This document shows, piece after piece, positions 44,729 through 54,181 of a stretch of DNA of 64,000 nucleotides; the first letter of the stretch is position 1, and the number at the start of each line of letters is the position of its first letter. The notes beneath the pieces were generated by a model that was not told the origin of the DNA, searched no databases, and was given only the letters and a program-made list of their open reading frames with translations. A program made the position numbers and the translations under genes. This DNA is from Dongia deserti. Its GTDB lineage: Bacteria > Pseudomonadota > Alphaproteobacteria > Dongiales > Dongiaceae. The stretch is taken from NCBI RefSeq assembly GCF_003574735.1, contig NZ_QORW01000017.1, forward strand, positions 56,823 through 120,822, written 5' to 3'.

Positions 44729-44925
44729 AGAGACGCGCTACGTCGCTGAATACATGATGAAATTTCTTAGAACGCGCGCCGGAATGGCGGTCGGGTGGCT
44801 GGCAATCTCATTATATTGTCATTCAAAAGGACGCTGTATCTTCGATATCCCGCCTGATAATGTTCCTGTCGGTGCTTCTGCATCTGCCGATTGAGTCGGT
44901 TTCACTTAACTTGAATCCGGACTTC

Positions 44926-46713
44926 ATGATGGGGGTAGAACTACAGAGCGAAGGTGCGGGGCCGGGCATCGCCCAAGTGCCGGCATCGGCGGTCCTTGAC
45001 CAACTCGAACGGATGGTTGCGAGTGCCGCATTCGACGTTTCAGACCGCCATCGAAACTTCCTCTCCTATGTGGTGCGCGAAAAGCTGCAGGGCCATGCCG
45101 ACCGGATCAAGGCCTATAGTATCGCAACGTCGGTATTGGGGCGCGAAGCTGATTTTGATCCACAGGTCGATCCCATCGTTCGCATCGAAGCTGGGCGCTT
45201 GCGCCGTGCGCTCGACCACTATTATCTCACGTCCGGAGCAACCGATCCTGTCCTCATCACGATTCCGAAGGGGTCGTACGTTCCCACTTTCGAGGTCAAC
45301 GCGCCGTCGCGACCAGATCCGGATCCGATCGTGCATGACCCTTCCCACGTTGCCGATCCGCATGAAGCAGCTGTCCCGGTAATCACGGTTCGAAATCGAC
45401 CTGTGTTGGTGGCCATTGCCGCGCTGATCTTCGTTGTTGGAATTGCAATTGCCGCGGCGTGGTACGTTTACTCGCGGCCGGAGCCAAGTTCCGTTGAAGC
45501 TTGGCATGGTCCTGTAATCCTCGTTCTGCCGTTTACTTCTGAAGGTCAATCGTCTCGCCCCGATGTGGCGGCCGGCTTGACGCGAGAGGTCATCAGCGGG
45601 CTCACGCGCTTTAACGACCTGATGGTTTTCGGACCGGAAACCAGTTTCCGTCAGCCCCTCTCTCAAGACGTAGGAGCTTCCGCCGCGAAGCTCGGAGCAG
45701 ACTATCTGGTGACTGGCACGACGACAGCACTTGCCGAGAGCTTCCGTGCCTCGGTCGCACTCATCGATGCTGAGACGGGGCAATATGTCTGGTCGGGAAC
45801 CTTTAGAGGCCGGCTGGTGCCGGAGGACCTGTTTGCAACCGAAGACCAGATTGCCACGGAGATCGTCCAGATTCTGGCGCAGCCCTATGGTGTCATATTC
45901 GGCGACCAGGTCAAGGAATTGAGGGCCGGTGCGCCAAGCTCCTTGTCGTCATATGAATGCGTGCTGCAGTTCCTCCAGTACTGGAAAAAGGCCGATCGGC
46001 AGCAGTTCGCCGGCATTCGCCACTGCCTTGAGCATGCGATTGTTGAGGATCCTAGCTACGCGCTGGCGCATTCCAAGCTTGCGTTGCTGTATTGCGACGC
46101 CGCTCGTTACGGGTTCGATCGGAGCAAGATCTCGTTCGATCCCTTGGCGCGCGCCTTCGAACTTGCCAACCGGGCTGTCGAGCTGGAGCCGCGCTCCGCT
46201 CACGGCTACCAGGCGCTGCACCTCATCTACTGGCTCCGGAACGATGTCGATTCCAGCCTTCGCGCGGCGGAACAGGGCCTGGAGCTTAATCCCAATGACA
46301 CGGAGTTGATGGCGGACCTCGGCGGCCGCGCCTACGTTGCCGGCCAATGGGAAAGGTACGCGCTGATCACAGAGGCAATGGCGCGAAACCCCGCCCTGAG
46401 CGACTTCTATCGTGTTGCGACCTATCTTCACGCCTATCGCAGTGGGGATTATCGAAAGGCCTTGACTGAAGCCAAACGCATCAACCTGGCGAACATCTCG
46501 TACGGTTATATCGCGATCGCCGCCGCGGCTGGCCAACTTGGCCACAGGACGGAGGCTGAAGAGGCCGTCCGCAAGATTCTGGAGCTTGATCCGGCCTTTA
46601 CAGAACATGCGGTTGCATTCTTCAAGAAGCACAACCTACACCCGGAACTCACGCGCGGGCTCGTCGATGGCCTCCGCAAGGCCGGGATGAACATACTCGG
46701 CCAAGATATCTGA
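44926..46713 (+). CDS. Membrane-anchored regulator with N-terminal wHTH-like domain and TPRs
   Basis: Residues about 15-105 form a domain ending VLITIPKGSYVPTFE, which resembles the last strands of an OmpR-type winged helix. A Pro-rich linker and one membrane segment (VAIAALIFVVGIAIAAAWYVY, about 160-181) follow. The periplasmic part starts with VILVLPFTSEGQ and GADYLVTGTTTAL, a FlgO/adenylate-cyclase-associated TolB-like fold, then helical TPR repeats to the end (FELANRAVELEPRSAHGYQ, GLELNPNDTELMADLGG). The layout resembles CadC-type one-component regulators. The start (44926, 44929 or upstream) is uncertain. It may control the palindrome-flanked neighbours; that is inference. Confidence 0.8.
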   Translation: MMGVELQSEGAGPGIAQVPASAVLDQLERMVASAAFDVSDRHRNFLSYVVREKLQGHADRIKAYSIATSVLGREADFDPQVDPIVRIEAGRLRRALDHYYLTSGATDPVLITIPKGSYVPTFEVNAPSRPDPDPIVHDPSHVADPHEAAVPVITVRNRPVLVAIAALIFVVGIAIAAAWYVYSRPEPSSVEAWHGPVILVLPFTSEGQSSRPDVAAGLTREVISGLTRFNDLMVFGPETSFRQPLSQDVGASAAKLGADYLVTGTTTALAESFRASVALIDAETGQYVWSGTFRGRLVPEDLFATEDQIATEIVQILAQPYGVIFGDQVKELRAGAPSSLSSYECVLQFLQYWKKADRQQFAGIRHCLEHAIVEDPSYALAHSKLALLYCDAARYGFDRSKISFDPLARAFELANRAVELEPRSAHGYQALHLIYWLRNDVDSSLRAAEQGLELNPNDTELMADLGGRAYVAGQWERYALITEAMARNPALSDFYRVATYLHAYRSGDYRKALTEAKRINLANISYGYIAIAAAAGQLGHRTEAEEAVRKILELDPAFTEHAVAFFKKHNLHPELTRGLVDGLRKAGMNILGQDI

Positions 46714-46774
46714 TACCGCTCTGCAACGCAGCGGTGGCGACTCTTGTCACGAGATCGTCGCTTTAGCTTGAGAT

Positions 46775-46785
46775 GTTACGGTAAC
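46775..46785. promoter_or_regulatory. Palindromic site GTTACGGTAAC, copy 3
   Basis: Identical to copy 1, followed by GTAC. It lies in the 264-bp gap between the TPR regulator and the DUF3300 operon, about 190 bp before the DUF3300 start. The rest of that gap holds nothing I recognise. Confidence 0.55.
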
Positions 46786-46977
46786 GTACTCCATCGGCGC
46801 GATCCTCCGGACTACGAATGGCGTCGGAAAGGATCGTTGTCGCGGATCATCGCAGCACGCGCCGCTACCGAGACCGCTGGGAACGGATTTGAGCAGTGTC
46901 GAGCGGCCCTTCCGGCGCTCGACGGCAAGGACGCCTGCCGATTCTCTGGCAAAGGATAACATGGCTCGGGGTGGAAA

Positions 46978-48282
46978 ATGATGAAACAGGAACGTTGGCG
47001 TAATCTTTTCTGCACCGTCGCATGCGCCATAGTGACGGCAGCCTCGACAACCGCAATGCCGTCCGCGCAGGCACAGATGGCCGGCATCGAGGACGATGCC
47101 GCGGTCGTCGCCGAAAGCGAGGCGCCGCTCTATCTGCTTTCGACCGAAGAGCTGCGGGCTGTCCTGGCGCCTGTTGCTCTCTATCCCGACGAGCTGCTTG
47201 CCATCGTGCTGCCGGCCAGCACCAATCCTCTGCAAGTCGTTCAGGCGAGCCGTTTTCTTGAGAAGAAGGCGACAGATCCGGCTCTGGAGCCAAACCCAGA
47301 CTGGGACCCCGCCATTGCCGCGCTGATCAATTATCCGGAGGCGGCCACTCAGATGAACGACAATCTGGAATGGACCGAGCAGCTTGGCAATGCGGTGCTG
47401 GACCAGCAAGAAGACGTCATGAACACCATACAGCAGTTGCGCGACGAAGCCGTTGATGCCGGATATCTCAAATCGAACGAACAGCAGACGATCGTCCAGG
47501 AAGGCGATACCATCATCGTTCAGCCGGCCCAGCCGAACGTCGTCTACGTGCCTACGTACGACCCGCAGCCGATTGTCTATCAAAACTACGCGGCCTATCC
47601 CCCGCCTGTCTATTCGACGCCCTACGTTCCTTACTACAATCCAACGGCGACCTTCTTCGCCGGAGCCGTCGTCGGTGCCACCTTTGCCTATGCCTTCGAT
47701 TGGGACGACGACGACATCGATATTGATTGCTGTGACGGTGACTTCGACGGAGGCGACATCGAGATCAACAATAGCGGGGACATCAATATCGACAATGACC
47801 GGGTCAACATCGATAACAATCGCTTCAGTGCCGAGACGCGTCCCGCCAAGCAAGGAAAAATGACCTGGAGTCCGGAGAAGGCACGGCAGAAATCCACTAC
47901 GGCACGCCAGACGACAGCCAAAGCACGGCCTGCAGTTAGCGGCACACCCGTCACGTCGCCCAAACCCGCTGCGAGAATCCAGAGCGGTGCTGCCGTTCAG
48001 AAGCAAAGCCAACGAGGCCAGACCAGCTTGAACCTTCCTAAGAAGTCGTCGAGCGTGACGACGAAGGTATCGACGCAACAGAAGCAGCTCAAGCCCAAGC
48101 AACAGAAACTGCCTCAGGTTCAAAAGCAGGAACCAGCCAAGGCGATCAACCAGACGCAGCTCAAACAAAAACCTGGGGGCGCATTTGGCCAAGTGTCATC
48201 GGGATCAAAAGTCAACGTCCAGAGCAAGCGCGGCGCCAACAGCCTCAAGGCCAGCGGCCAGCCTCGGCCGAATCGCCGCTGA
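46978..48282 (+). CDS. DUF3300 envelope protein
   Basis: This 434-residue protein has a signal peptide (about 1-33, ending AQAQ). The DUF3300 domain (about 60-240) contains APVALYPDELLAIVLPASTNP and VYVPTYDPQPIVYQNYAAYPP. It then has an acidic stretch DWDDDDIDIDCCDGDFDGGD and an Asn/Asp/Ile-rich segment, and ends in a long basic, Lys/Gln-rich low-complexity tail from about 290. GGGTGG lies upstream. The family is commonly paired with DUF2950, as here 45 nt downstream. Function is unknown; export to the periplasm is likely. Confidence 0.92.
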   Translation: MMKQERWRNLFCTVACAIVTAASTTAMPSAQAQMAGIEDDAAVVAESEAPLYLLSTEELRAVLAPVALYPDELLAIVLPASTNPLQVVQASRFLEKKATDPALEPNPDWDPAIAALINYPEAATQMNDNLEWTEQLGNAVLDQQEDVMNTIQQLRDEAVDAGYLKSNEQQTIVQEGDTIIVQPAQPNVVYVPTYDPQPIVYQNYAAYPPPVYSTPYVPYYNPTATFFAGAVVGATFAYAFDWDDDDIDIDCCDGDFDGGDIEINNSGDINIDNDRVNIDNNRFSAETRPAKQGKMTWSPEKARQKSTTARQTTAKARPAVSGTPVTSPKPAARIQSGAAVQKQSQRGQTSLNLPKKSSSVTTKVSTQQKQLKPKQQKLPQVQKQEPAKAINQTQLKQKPGGAFGQVSSGSKVNVQSKRGANSLKASGQPRPNRR

Positions 48283-48327
48283 TTTCTCCATTCGGTCGGC
48301 TGAATTTGCTTTGGAAGGGAGCGTCTT

Positions 48328-49284
48328 ATGAAGAAAAGGATCGAAGCAATGCCTGATAACCGTGGCCGGACACTCCGGCCGATCCGCTGGGCCGCCACGT
48401 TGGTGCTTGCCGTATGGCTTGCGCCACCCGCCCAGGCCGAGGACGCGAAGGTGTATGAGACGCCGGAGGCGGCCGCGGAGGCACTGGTCGGCGCCTTGAA
48501 GGCAGGCAACCGTGAGGCGATTCTGGACGTGCTGGGGGATGAGTACAAGGACAGCCTCTTCACCGATGACGAGACAGCCGAGCGCGAAAATCGAAAGCTG
48601 GCGCTCGCCGCTGCAACGGAAGCGATGACCCTGCAGGAAGGAGATGGCGACACGCGCACCATTCTCATCGGGAAACAGCAGTGGCCGGTGCCGTTTCCGA
48701 TCGTCCGCACTGCAAAAGGATGGCAGTTCGACGCTGAGGCGGGACTCTACGAACTGCTCGCCAGGCGCATCGGAGCCAACGAGCTCGCTGCGATCTCTGC
48801 CTTGCGTGCCTACGTAAAGGCACAGGTCGAATATGCGGTCGCCGATCGCGACGGCGACGAAGTTCTCGAATATGCGCAGAGGTTGGCGAGCTCAAACGGC
48901 AAGCACGATGGCCTCTATTGGGAGGTAGCCGAGGCTTCAAACGAGGCCGTCAGTCCCTTGCGGAGCTTTGTCGCACTTCAGGGTGGATATTTTGAAAGCC
49001 GCGACGCTGGTGATCCACTGAGAGGCTACTACTTTCGTGTCCTGACTCGCCAGGGCGAGAATGCGCCTGGCGGACGATACGACTATGTCATCAACGGCAA
49101 CATGATTGCCGGCTACGGCCTGATAGCGGTACCAGCCGAATATGGCGTCACGGGAGTCCAGACATTCGTCGTCAGCCACCAAGGCAAGCTCTACGAGAAG
49201 GATCTTGGAGAGGACACCGATCTCGCCTCGGCGGCAATTCAAGAGTTCAACCCGGATGACTCGTGGCAGCCCGCCGTAAAATAG
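48328..49284 (+). CDS. DUF2950 envelope protein
   Basis: This 318-residue protein has a signal sequence ending AQAED (about 37). DUF2950 features include FPIVRTAKGWQFDAEAGLYEL, RIGANELAAISALRAYV and GYYFRVLTRQGENAPGG. The C-terminus ends with GVTGVQTFVVSHQGKLYEKDLG. GGAAGGGAG stands before the ATG at 48328. It follows DUF3300 and precedes a DUF1254 protein by 41 nt, so all three are probably one transcript. No enzymatic activity is known for the family. Confidence 0.92.
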   Translation: MKKRIEAMPDNRGRTLRPIRWAATLVLAVWLAPPAQAEDAKVYETPEAAAEALVGALKAGNREAILDVLGDEYKDSLFTDDETAERENRKLALAAATEAMTLQEGDGDTRTILIGKQQWPVPFPIVRTAKGWQFDAEAGLYELLARRIGANELAAISALRAYVKAQVEYAVADRDGDEVLEYAQRLASSNGKHDGLYWEVAEASNEAVSPLRSFVALQGGYFESRDAGDPLRGYYFRVLTRQGENAPGGRYDYVINGNMIAGYGLIAVPAEYGVTGVQTFVVSHQGKLYEKDLGEDTDLASAAIQEFNPDDSWQPAVK

Positions 49285-49325
49285 GCCAGCGAGTGTCAGA
49301 GGGAGCGAACGTCAGGGAGAAAACG

Positions 49326-50723
49326 ATGAACGTGAAGATGAAGATCGCAAGCATGCTATCGGCTGCTGCTTTGATCGCGGCGGCGTTCACGCAAGCCAGT
49401 GCTGCGGACGTTACGCCGGCGGAGGCGCGGGCTATCGCAAAGGACGCTTATGTTTTTGGCTTTCCGATAGTCGACAACTACAGGGTTGTGCATGCCTACT
49501 TCATCGACACTCAGAGCCCGGAGTTCAAGAGTCCGCTGAATCAGATCGCAAGCGCCGCGAACGTCTACACGCCCGCAGACAAAGCGGTCCAGACACCTAA
49601 CTCCGACACGCCTTACTCTTATGCCTTTCTCGATCTGCGGGCGGAGCCGATCGTGCTGACACTTCCGGCTATCGAGAAGGACCGTTACTACTCAGTGCAA
49701 CTCGTCGATCTCTACACGCATAACTTCGCCTATCTCGGGACGCGGGCTGAGGGCAACGGCGGCGGCAGCTACCTGATCGCCGGGCCCGGTTGGACCGGCG
49801 AGGCTCCGAGTGGAATCACTAAAGTCATCCGGTCGGAGACGGAGTTTGTTTTCCCGGTCTATCGGACCCAGCTCTTCGGTCCGGATGACATCGAAAACGT
49901 CAAGAAAATCCAGGCCGGCTACAAGCTCGAGCCACTCTCAGCCTATCTCCAGGCCGAGGCTCCAGCATCGGCGCCGGAGATCAATTGGCCGAAACCGTCG
50001 ACCGCTCAGGATCAGCGCACCTCGCCGGAGTTCTTCAACCTGCTCGCCTTCGTCCTGCAATTCTGCCCGGTCAATCCTGCCGACGCCGACCTTCGCGCAA
50101 GCTTCGCCAAGATCGGCGTGGAGCCTGGCAAGACGGTCGACATCGCCGTGCTGTCGCCCGACATGCGCGCCGCGCTCGTGAGCGGCATGGAAGACGGCCA
50201 GAGGGAGATCGACGCGGTCCGCGCCGTCACGGCGAACGCCGCCGACGTTCTCGGCGCGCGAGAGCTATTCAATGGGGAATGGGTTAAGCGAGCGGTTGGC
50301 GCCCAAATGGGAATCTACGGGAACTCAAAACAAGAGGCCTACTACGGCGCCTATCAAAAGGATGCCGCCGGCCAGCCATACGATGCTTCGGAGAAGAACT
50401 ACACTCTGAATTTTGCGCCGGGCGCCTTCCCCCCGGTCAACGCTTTCTGGTCGATGACCATGTATGATCTGCCGGCCCAGCTGCTCGTGGCGAATCCGAT
50501 CAATCGCTATCTCATCAATTCGCCGATGCTTCCCAACATGAAGCTCGACCCCGATGGCGGGCTGACCATTTATATCCAGGTTGAGAATCCTGGCCCGGAT
50601 AAGGAGTCGAACTGGTTGCCTGCGCCGAAAGGTCCCTTCTTCGGTGTCATGCGCCTCTACTATCCGAAGGAAGAAGTCCTGACCGGCGCGTGGACGGTGC
50701 CGCCACTCGAAGTAGCAAATTGA
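49326..50723 (+). CDS. Secreted DUF1254/DUF1214 protein C
   Basis: This 465-residue protein has a signal peptide ending ASAAD (about 27). The DUF1254 part opens AKDAYVFGFPIVDNYRVVH and has VQTPNSDTPYSYAFLDLRAEP; the DUF1214 part has NAFWSMTMYDLPAQLLVANP and ESNWLPAPKGPFFGVMRLYYP. It belongs to a different branch from proteins A and B, being shorter and with the AYVFGFPI signature they lack. GGGAGAAAACG precedes the ATG at 49326. It closes the DUF3300-DUF2950 operon before a hairpin. Confidence 0.9.
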   Translation: MNVKMKIASMLSAAALIAAAFTQASAADVTPAEARAIAKDAYVFGFPIVDNYRVVHAYFIDTQSPEFKSPLNQIASAANVYTPADKAVQTPNSDTPYSYAFLDLRAEPIVLTLPAIEKDRYYSVQLVDLYTHNFAYLGTRAEGNGGGSYLIAGPGWTGEAPSGITKVIRSETEFVFPVYRTQLFGPDDIENVKKIQAGYKLEPLSAYLQAEAPASAPEINWPKPSTAQDQRTSPEFFNLLAFVLQFCPVNPADADLRASFAKIGVEPGKTVDIAVLSPDMRAALVSGMEDGQREIDAVRAVTANAADVLGARELFNGEWVKRAVGAQMGIYGNSKQEAYYGAYQKDAAGQPYDASEKNYTLNFAPGAFPPVNAFWSMTMYDLPAQLLVANPINRYLINSPMLPNMKLDPDGGLTIYIQVENPGPDKESNWLPAPKGPFFGVMRLYYPKEEVLTGAWTVPPLEVAN

Positions 50724-50737
50724 CAGAGGTTAAAAGA

Positions 50738-50760
50738 AGGCGGCGCTCGACGCCGCCTTG
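50738..50760 (+). terminator. Hairpin after DUF1254 C
   Basis: AAGGCGGCG (50738-50746) pairs perfectly with CGCCGCCTT (50752-50760) around a 5-nt loop, 15 nt after the DUF1254 C stop. No T-run follows, so termination may be partial. Confidence 0.6.
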
Positions 50761-50827
50761 CGTCCTCTTGAAGGTGCTGGAGCCCGGCACATACGGGCCG
50801 TAAGAGATATTGAACGGGAGTGACGCG

Positions 50828-51352
50828 ATGAGCGGTACCGCACAAGCACCCAGCTTCGCTCAGTCGGGCTGGCGCTTCGGAATCGGAATTCTGCTAGTTG
50901 CTGGGGGATATGTGGCATGGGCGCTCATCCCGCTGGTAGCCGGGGCGGACTTAAGCATGGGCCTGAAGACCCCCTTGACGGGTTTCCTCGCCGTCATGCC
51001 GGTGCTGACGAAAGTCGCTGCCATCGCTGTAATGGGAAAGCCTGGTTTCAATCTGCTGAAGACTTACGTGTTCAACTTCCTCGGCCGCTTCCGGCCGGCT
51101 GAACAGGTGAGCCAGGGCCGCTATCGCATCGGGCTCGTGCTGTTCGTTCTGTCCCTCGTATTCAGCTCACTGTTGCCGTACTTCCCCGGAATATTCGTCG
51201 ACTGGGAGGCGAACGAGAAATTTTGGAGTTTGGCCGCCGATGCGGTTCTCATCGCGAGCTTGTTCGTCCTCGGAGGCGAGTTCTGGAACAAACTCGCGGC
51301 GCTCTTTGACTATAATGCGAAGGTTTCAACTCAGGACGACAGGGGCGCGTAA
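50828..51352 (+). CDS. Small membrane protein (transporter-suffix-domain type)
   Basis: This 174-residue membrane protein has four hydrophobic segments, including FGIGILLVAGGYVAWALIPLV, LAVMPVLTKVAAIAVMG, YRIGLVLFVLSLVFSSLLPYF and LAADAVLIASLFVLGGEFWNKL. The last two helices with GRYRIGLVLFVL and FWNKL match the transporter-suffix pattern. The ATG at 50828 is preferred to one six codons upstream, with GGGAG before it. It sits upstream of an HlyD-FUSC pair by about 100 bp and may be an accessory membrane component. Function is unknown. Confidence 0.8.
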   Translation: MSGTAQAPSFAQSGWRFGIGILLVAGGYVAWALIPLVAGADLSMGLKTPLTGFLAVMPVLTKVAAIAVMGKPGFNLLKTYVFNFLGRFRPAEQVSQGRYRIGLVLFVLSLVFSSLLPYFPGIFVDWEANEKFWSLAADAVLIASLFVLGGEFWNKLAALFDYNAKVSTQDDRGA

Positions 51353-51458
51353 GGCAGACCGATGAGGTCTGTGTCCCGCCGCTCGCGGGTGAGGGCCGGC
51401 AATCGCAGCTTCGAGGCGCTAGGCGATCACCGTGATCGAAATGTCCAAGGGGGCGACT

Positions 51459-52580
51459 ATGAGCGTTGCTGAAACAACCGAGCCGACCGAGACAGCAATG
51501 CCGACGGAGGCAACGAAGTCCCACAATCCGGTTCGCCGGTGGGTCGCCATCATCCTTCTCATCTGCGTCATACTCTTTGGATATTCGCTGATCGCCGATC
51601 GCCTGACGCCCTATACACCACAAGGCATCGTCCAGGCGTTTGTCGTGGCCATTGCCCCGGAAGTGCCCGGACGCATCGTCGAGGTCGCGGTCGAAGACAA
51701 TCAGAAAGTCGAGGCCGGACAGTTGCTGTTCCGCGTCGATCCTGAGCCCTACGAAATCGCGCGCGAAAAGGCCATGGCTGACGTGGCAGCCGCCGGACAG
51801 TCGATCGGTGCCGACACGGCAGGTGTCAGCGCTGCCCAGGCCAAGGTGGTGGAAGCTCAGGCCAACCTCACCAACGTGATGGAGCAGACGGCGCGCACAC
51901 AGGAGCTGGTCAAGAAGGGCGTTTTTGCCAAGGCGCGCGGCGACCAAGCGAAAGCCGAGCGCGATGCTGCCAAGGCCAAGTTCAGGCAGGCGCAGGCCGA
52001 GCAGCGCCAAGCCGAGGAAGCGCTGGGGCCACAGGGCGCCGACAATCCGCAGCTTCGTGCCTCTACCGCCGCGCAGGCGAAAGCGGAACGCGATCTTATC
52101 CGCACCATGGTCAACGCACCCACGCCCGGGCTGGTCACCAATCTGCAATTGACCTTGGGGCAATTCGCCGCGGCCGGCCAGCCCGTCATGACATTCATTG
52201 ACGCGCGCAGTTACTGGGTCATCGCCAGCTTCCGCGAGAACAACCTGGAGAACGTGAAACCGGGCGATGCCGTCGATATCGTATTCGACGCACTGCCGGG
52301 CGAGATCTTCCCCGGCACGGTCGAAAGTATCGGTTGGGGCGTGTCCAATTACAACAGCGGGAATCTCGGCGCTCTGCCCACGATCAGGAATCAATCGAGC
52401 TGGATCCGCGATCCACAGCGATTTCCAGTGCGGATCGAACTGGACGCAGAAAAATACGTGCCCGGTCTTAGGCACGGATCTCAGGCCAATGTCATCGTCT
52501 ATACCGGAGAGAACGGCTTGGTGAATGCCGTCGGCCGGGCGTGGATCTGGCTCGTCAGCATCCTTACTTATGCCACCTGA
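51459..52580 (+). CDS. HlyD-family membrane fusion protein (EmrA/AaeA-like)
   Basis: This 373-residue periplasmic adaptor has one N-terminal membrane helix (WVAIILLICVILFGYSL, about 28-44). A biotinyl-lipoyl half-motif PEVPGRIVEVAVEDNQKVEAGQ begins the periplasmic part, then an Ala/Gln/Glu-rich coiled coil (about 105-205) and a beta-barrel segment ending with GSQANVIVYTGENG. AAGGGGGCGACT precedes the ATG at 51459. It overlaps the FUSC gene by 11 nt, so the two probably form an inner-membrane efflux complex for aromatic acids or drugs. Confidence 0.92.
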   Translation: MSVAETTEPTETAMPTEATKSHNPVRRWVAIILLICVILFGYSLIADRLTPYTPQGIVQAFVVAIAPEVPGRIVEVAVEDNQKVEAGQLLFRVDPEPYEIAREKAMADVAAAGQSIGADTAGVSAAQAKVVEAQANLTNVMEQTARTQELVKKGVFAKARGDQAKAERDAAKAKFRQAQAEQRQAEEALGPQGADNPQLRASTAAQAKAERDLIRTMVNAPTPGLVTNLQLTLGQFAAAGQPVMTFIDARSYWVIASFRENNLENVKPGDAVDIVFDALPGEIFPGTVESIGWGVSNYNSGNLGALPTIRNQSSWIRDPQRFPVRIELDAEKYVPGLRHGSQANVIVYTGENGLVNAVGRAWIWLVSILTYAT

Positions 52581-53625
52581 CAGTTCCACGCTCGACGCCC
52601 TTCAGAAGCGCCAACGAAAGAGTCTGCGGATTGCTCTGGCGGTCGCGTTAGGCCTGACGATCGCCGAAATCCAGGGGGAGCCTTTCACTTTCCTCGCTCC
52701 GCTGCTGGCATTTCAAATGCTGTTGAACAGCCGGCAGACCCCCAGCTTGCCGCAAGCACTGGGATTCGTGGTGATCATTGCGGCCGCCAGCGGCTTCGCT
52801 CTCGGTCTTGCCAACACCTTGCAGAATCGTCCGCTCGTATACCTGCTCGTTCTGGGGTTGGTCGTTTTCGGATGTTTTCTCATGCAATTGACGGGCAGAG
52901 GCGGCCCACTGCCGGCAATGCTCTTGACCTGTAACGTCATGGTGCCTGTCCTGGCGGTGGTCTCGCGGGACCTGGCCCAGCACTTCGTCTGGATCATGAT
53001 CGCATCGGCGGGTTCCGCCGTCTTGCTGGCATGGCTGGGCTACGCGCTCTTTCCCGATACCCCCGGCATGATCTCCATCGAGGCTGGGAGGGAGCCGCAG
53101 AATCAGCCATCCGCTACGATCGCCCCGGTTCGAACGGCCTGCGCCTATACCCTTATCCTCATGCCTGCGCTGATCCACTATCTGGCTGTCGACGGAGAAG
53201 TCAGCATCGTTGTCCTCATCACCATCGTCTCGCTGCTCAGCCAAAAGGTCGACATACGCCAGCGCGCAGCCTTTGGGTTGTTGCTCGGCAATCTGATTGG
53301 GGGCGTACTCGCCAGCGTCGCCTACTACACGGTCGCCATGGTTCCATGGCTTCCGCTCCTGTTCCTGGTGACGCTCGCAGTTGCACTGGCCTTGTCCGAA
53401 GGCGCCACGCGTCCCACGCCTGAAGCGGAAATCTTCGCCGTCGCGATGCCAACCTTCCTGATCCTGCTGGGCCTAGGATTGACGCCGATCAGCGATGGCA
53501 GCGGCGGCGCCTTCATCAGCCGGTTTATTGACGTCGGCCTTGCGTCACTCTATGCGCTGGCTGGTGTCAGTTTGCTGCTCCCGCGACGCTGCATCTTGCC
53601 TTGTCAAGCACGGTTCCGAGGCTGA
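52570..53625 (+). CDS. FUSC/DUF2955-family membrane transporter
   Basis: This 351-residue protein has about ten hydrophobic segments in two groups, including FTFLAPLLAFQMLLN, GFVVIIAAASGFALGLAN, LVYLLVLGLVVFGCFLMQ and, in the second half, FGLLLGNLIGGVLASVAYYTV. It fits the fusaric-acid-resistance/DUF2955 family that partners with HlyD proteins such as AaeA. The start at 52570 overlaps the HlyD gene. The C-terminal ten residues after LLLPR are Cys- and Arg-rich and look poorly conserved; a frameshift near the end is possible but cannot be shown. Confidence 0.85.
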   Translation: MPPDSSTLDALQKRQRKSLRIALAVALGLTIAEIQGEPFTFLAPLLAFQMLLNSRQTPSLPQALGFVVIIAAASGFALGLANTLQNRPLVYLLVLGLVVFGCFLMQLTGRGGPLPAMLLTCNVMVPVLAVVSRDLAQHFVWIMIASAGSAVLLAWLGYALFPDTPGMISIEAGREPQNQPSATIAPVRTACAYTLILMPALIHYLAVDGEVSIVVLITIVSLLSQKVDIRQRAAFGLLLGNLIGGVLASVAYYTVAMVPWLPLLFLVTLAVALALSEGATRPTPEAEIFAVAMPTFLILLGLGLTPISDGSGGAFISRFIDVGLASLYALAGVSLLLPRRCILPCQARFRG

Positions 53626-54181
53626 CTGGAACAAGATCGAAGCAGCCATCAGCACGCAACTCGCCAGCCTCGCCTTCGTCGCGCAATGTCGGCGCGACAA
53701 CTCTCGCGCGAACGCGGTTCGGCCTTGCTCCGATCCTCGGCTGAAACTAAGCGTGTCCGCTTCGCGAATTCCGCTTCCAGCCCTGTGTCCAGGGCCTGGG
53801 ATAGTGTCCAGCAAGGCTGCCATTTGCGGAGAGTTATGATGGAACTCCAGTTGGACGGGTCAATTCTTCCGACCCAGACGTTTCATAAGGAACGTTTCGG
53901 TCGCGCTACTTGAGCGCGACGCGACGCTTGTCGCCCGCTCGGCGAAAGCCCAGATCTTTTGCTCCGCTTCGGACCGTTACGGCTATGTGCGGCGGGCACT
54001 GGCAAGTGTGCATTGAAGCTGATGGATCAGTTGAATGGCAAAGAACGAGCGCCGATGTCCACGCCTGGTGTCCGATGCGGACGGTGTGGCGCAGCGCCCT
54101 GATGCGGTCTTCCGAATGGGATTGCGACGTCCGTGGGTGCACGGAAATGCTAGTGCCGACGATGCGTGGACAGCCTCCAAA
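53626..54181. other. Gap without a supported gene
   Basis: About 550 bp lie between the FUSC and LysE genes, which converge. Frames at 53686-53913 and 53910-54236 are Arg/Ser-rich and show no domain, ribosome-binding site or typical codon bias. I see no terminator, repeat or RNA here. Confidence 0.4.

Larger units (their letters stand above)
44398..44925. other. Divergent regulatory region without a convincing gene
   Basis: This 528-bp gap lies between the divergent small helical protein and the TPR regulator. A frame from 44285 to 44689 is Arg-rich and low in typical codon bias, so I do not call it. Two copies of the GTTACGGTAAC palindrome are the only structured elements I see. Confidence 0.5.
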
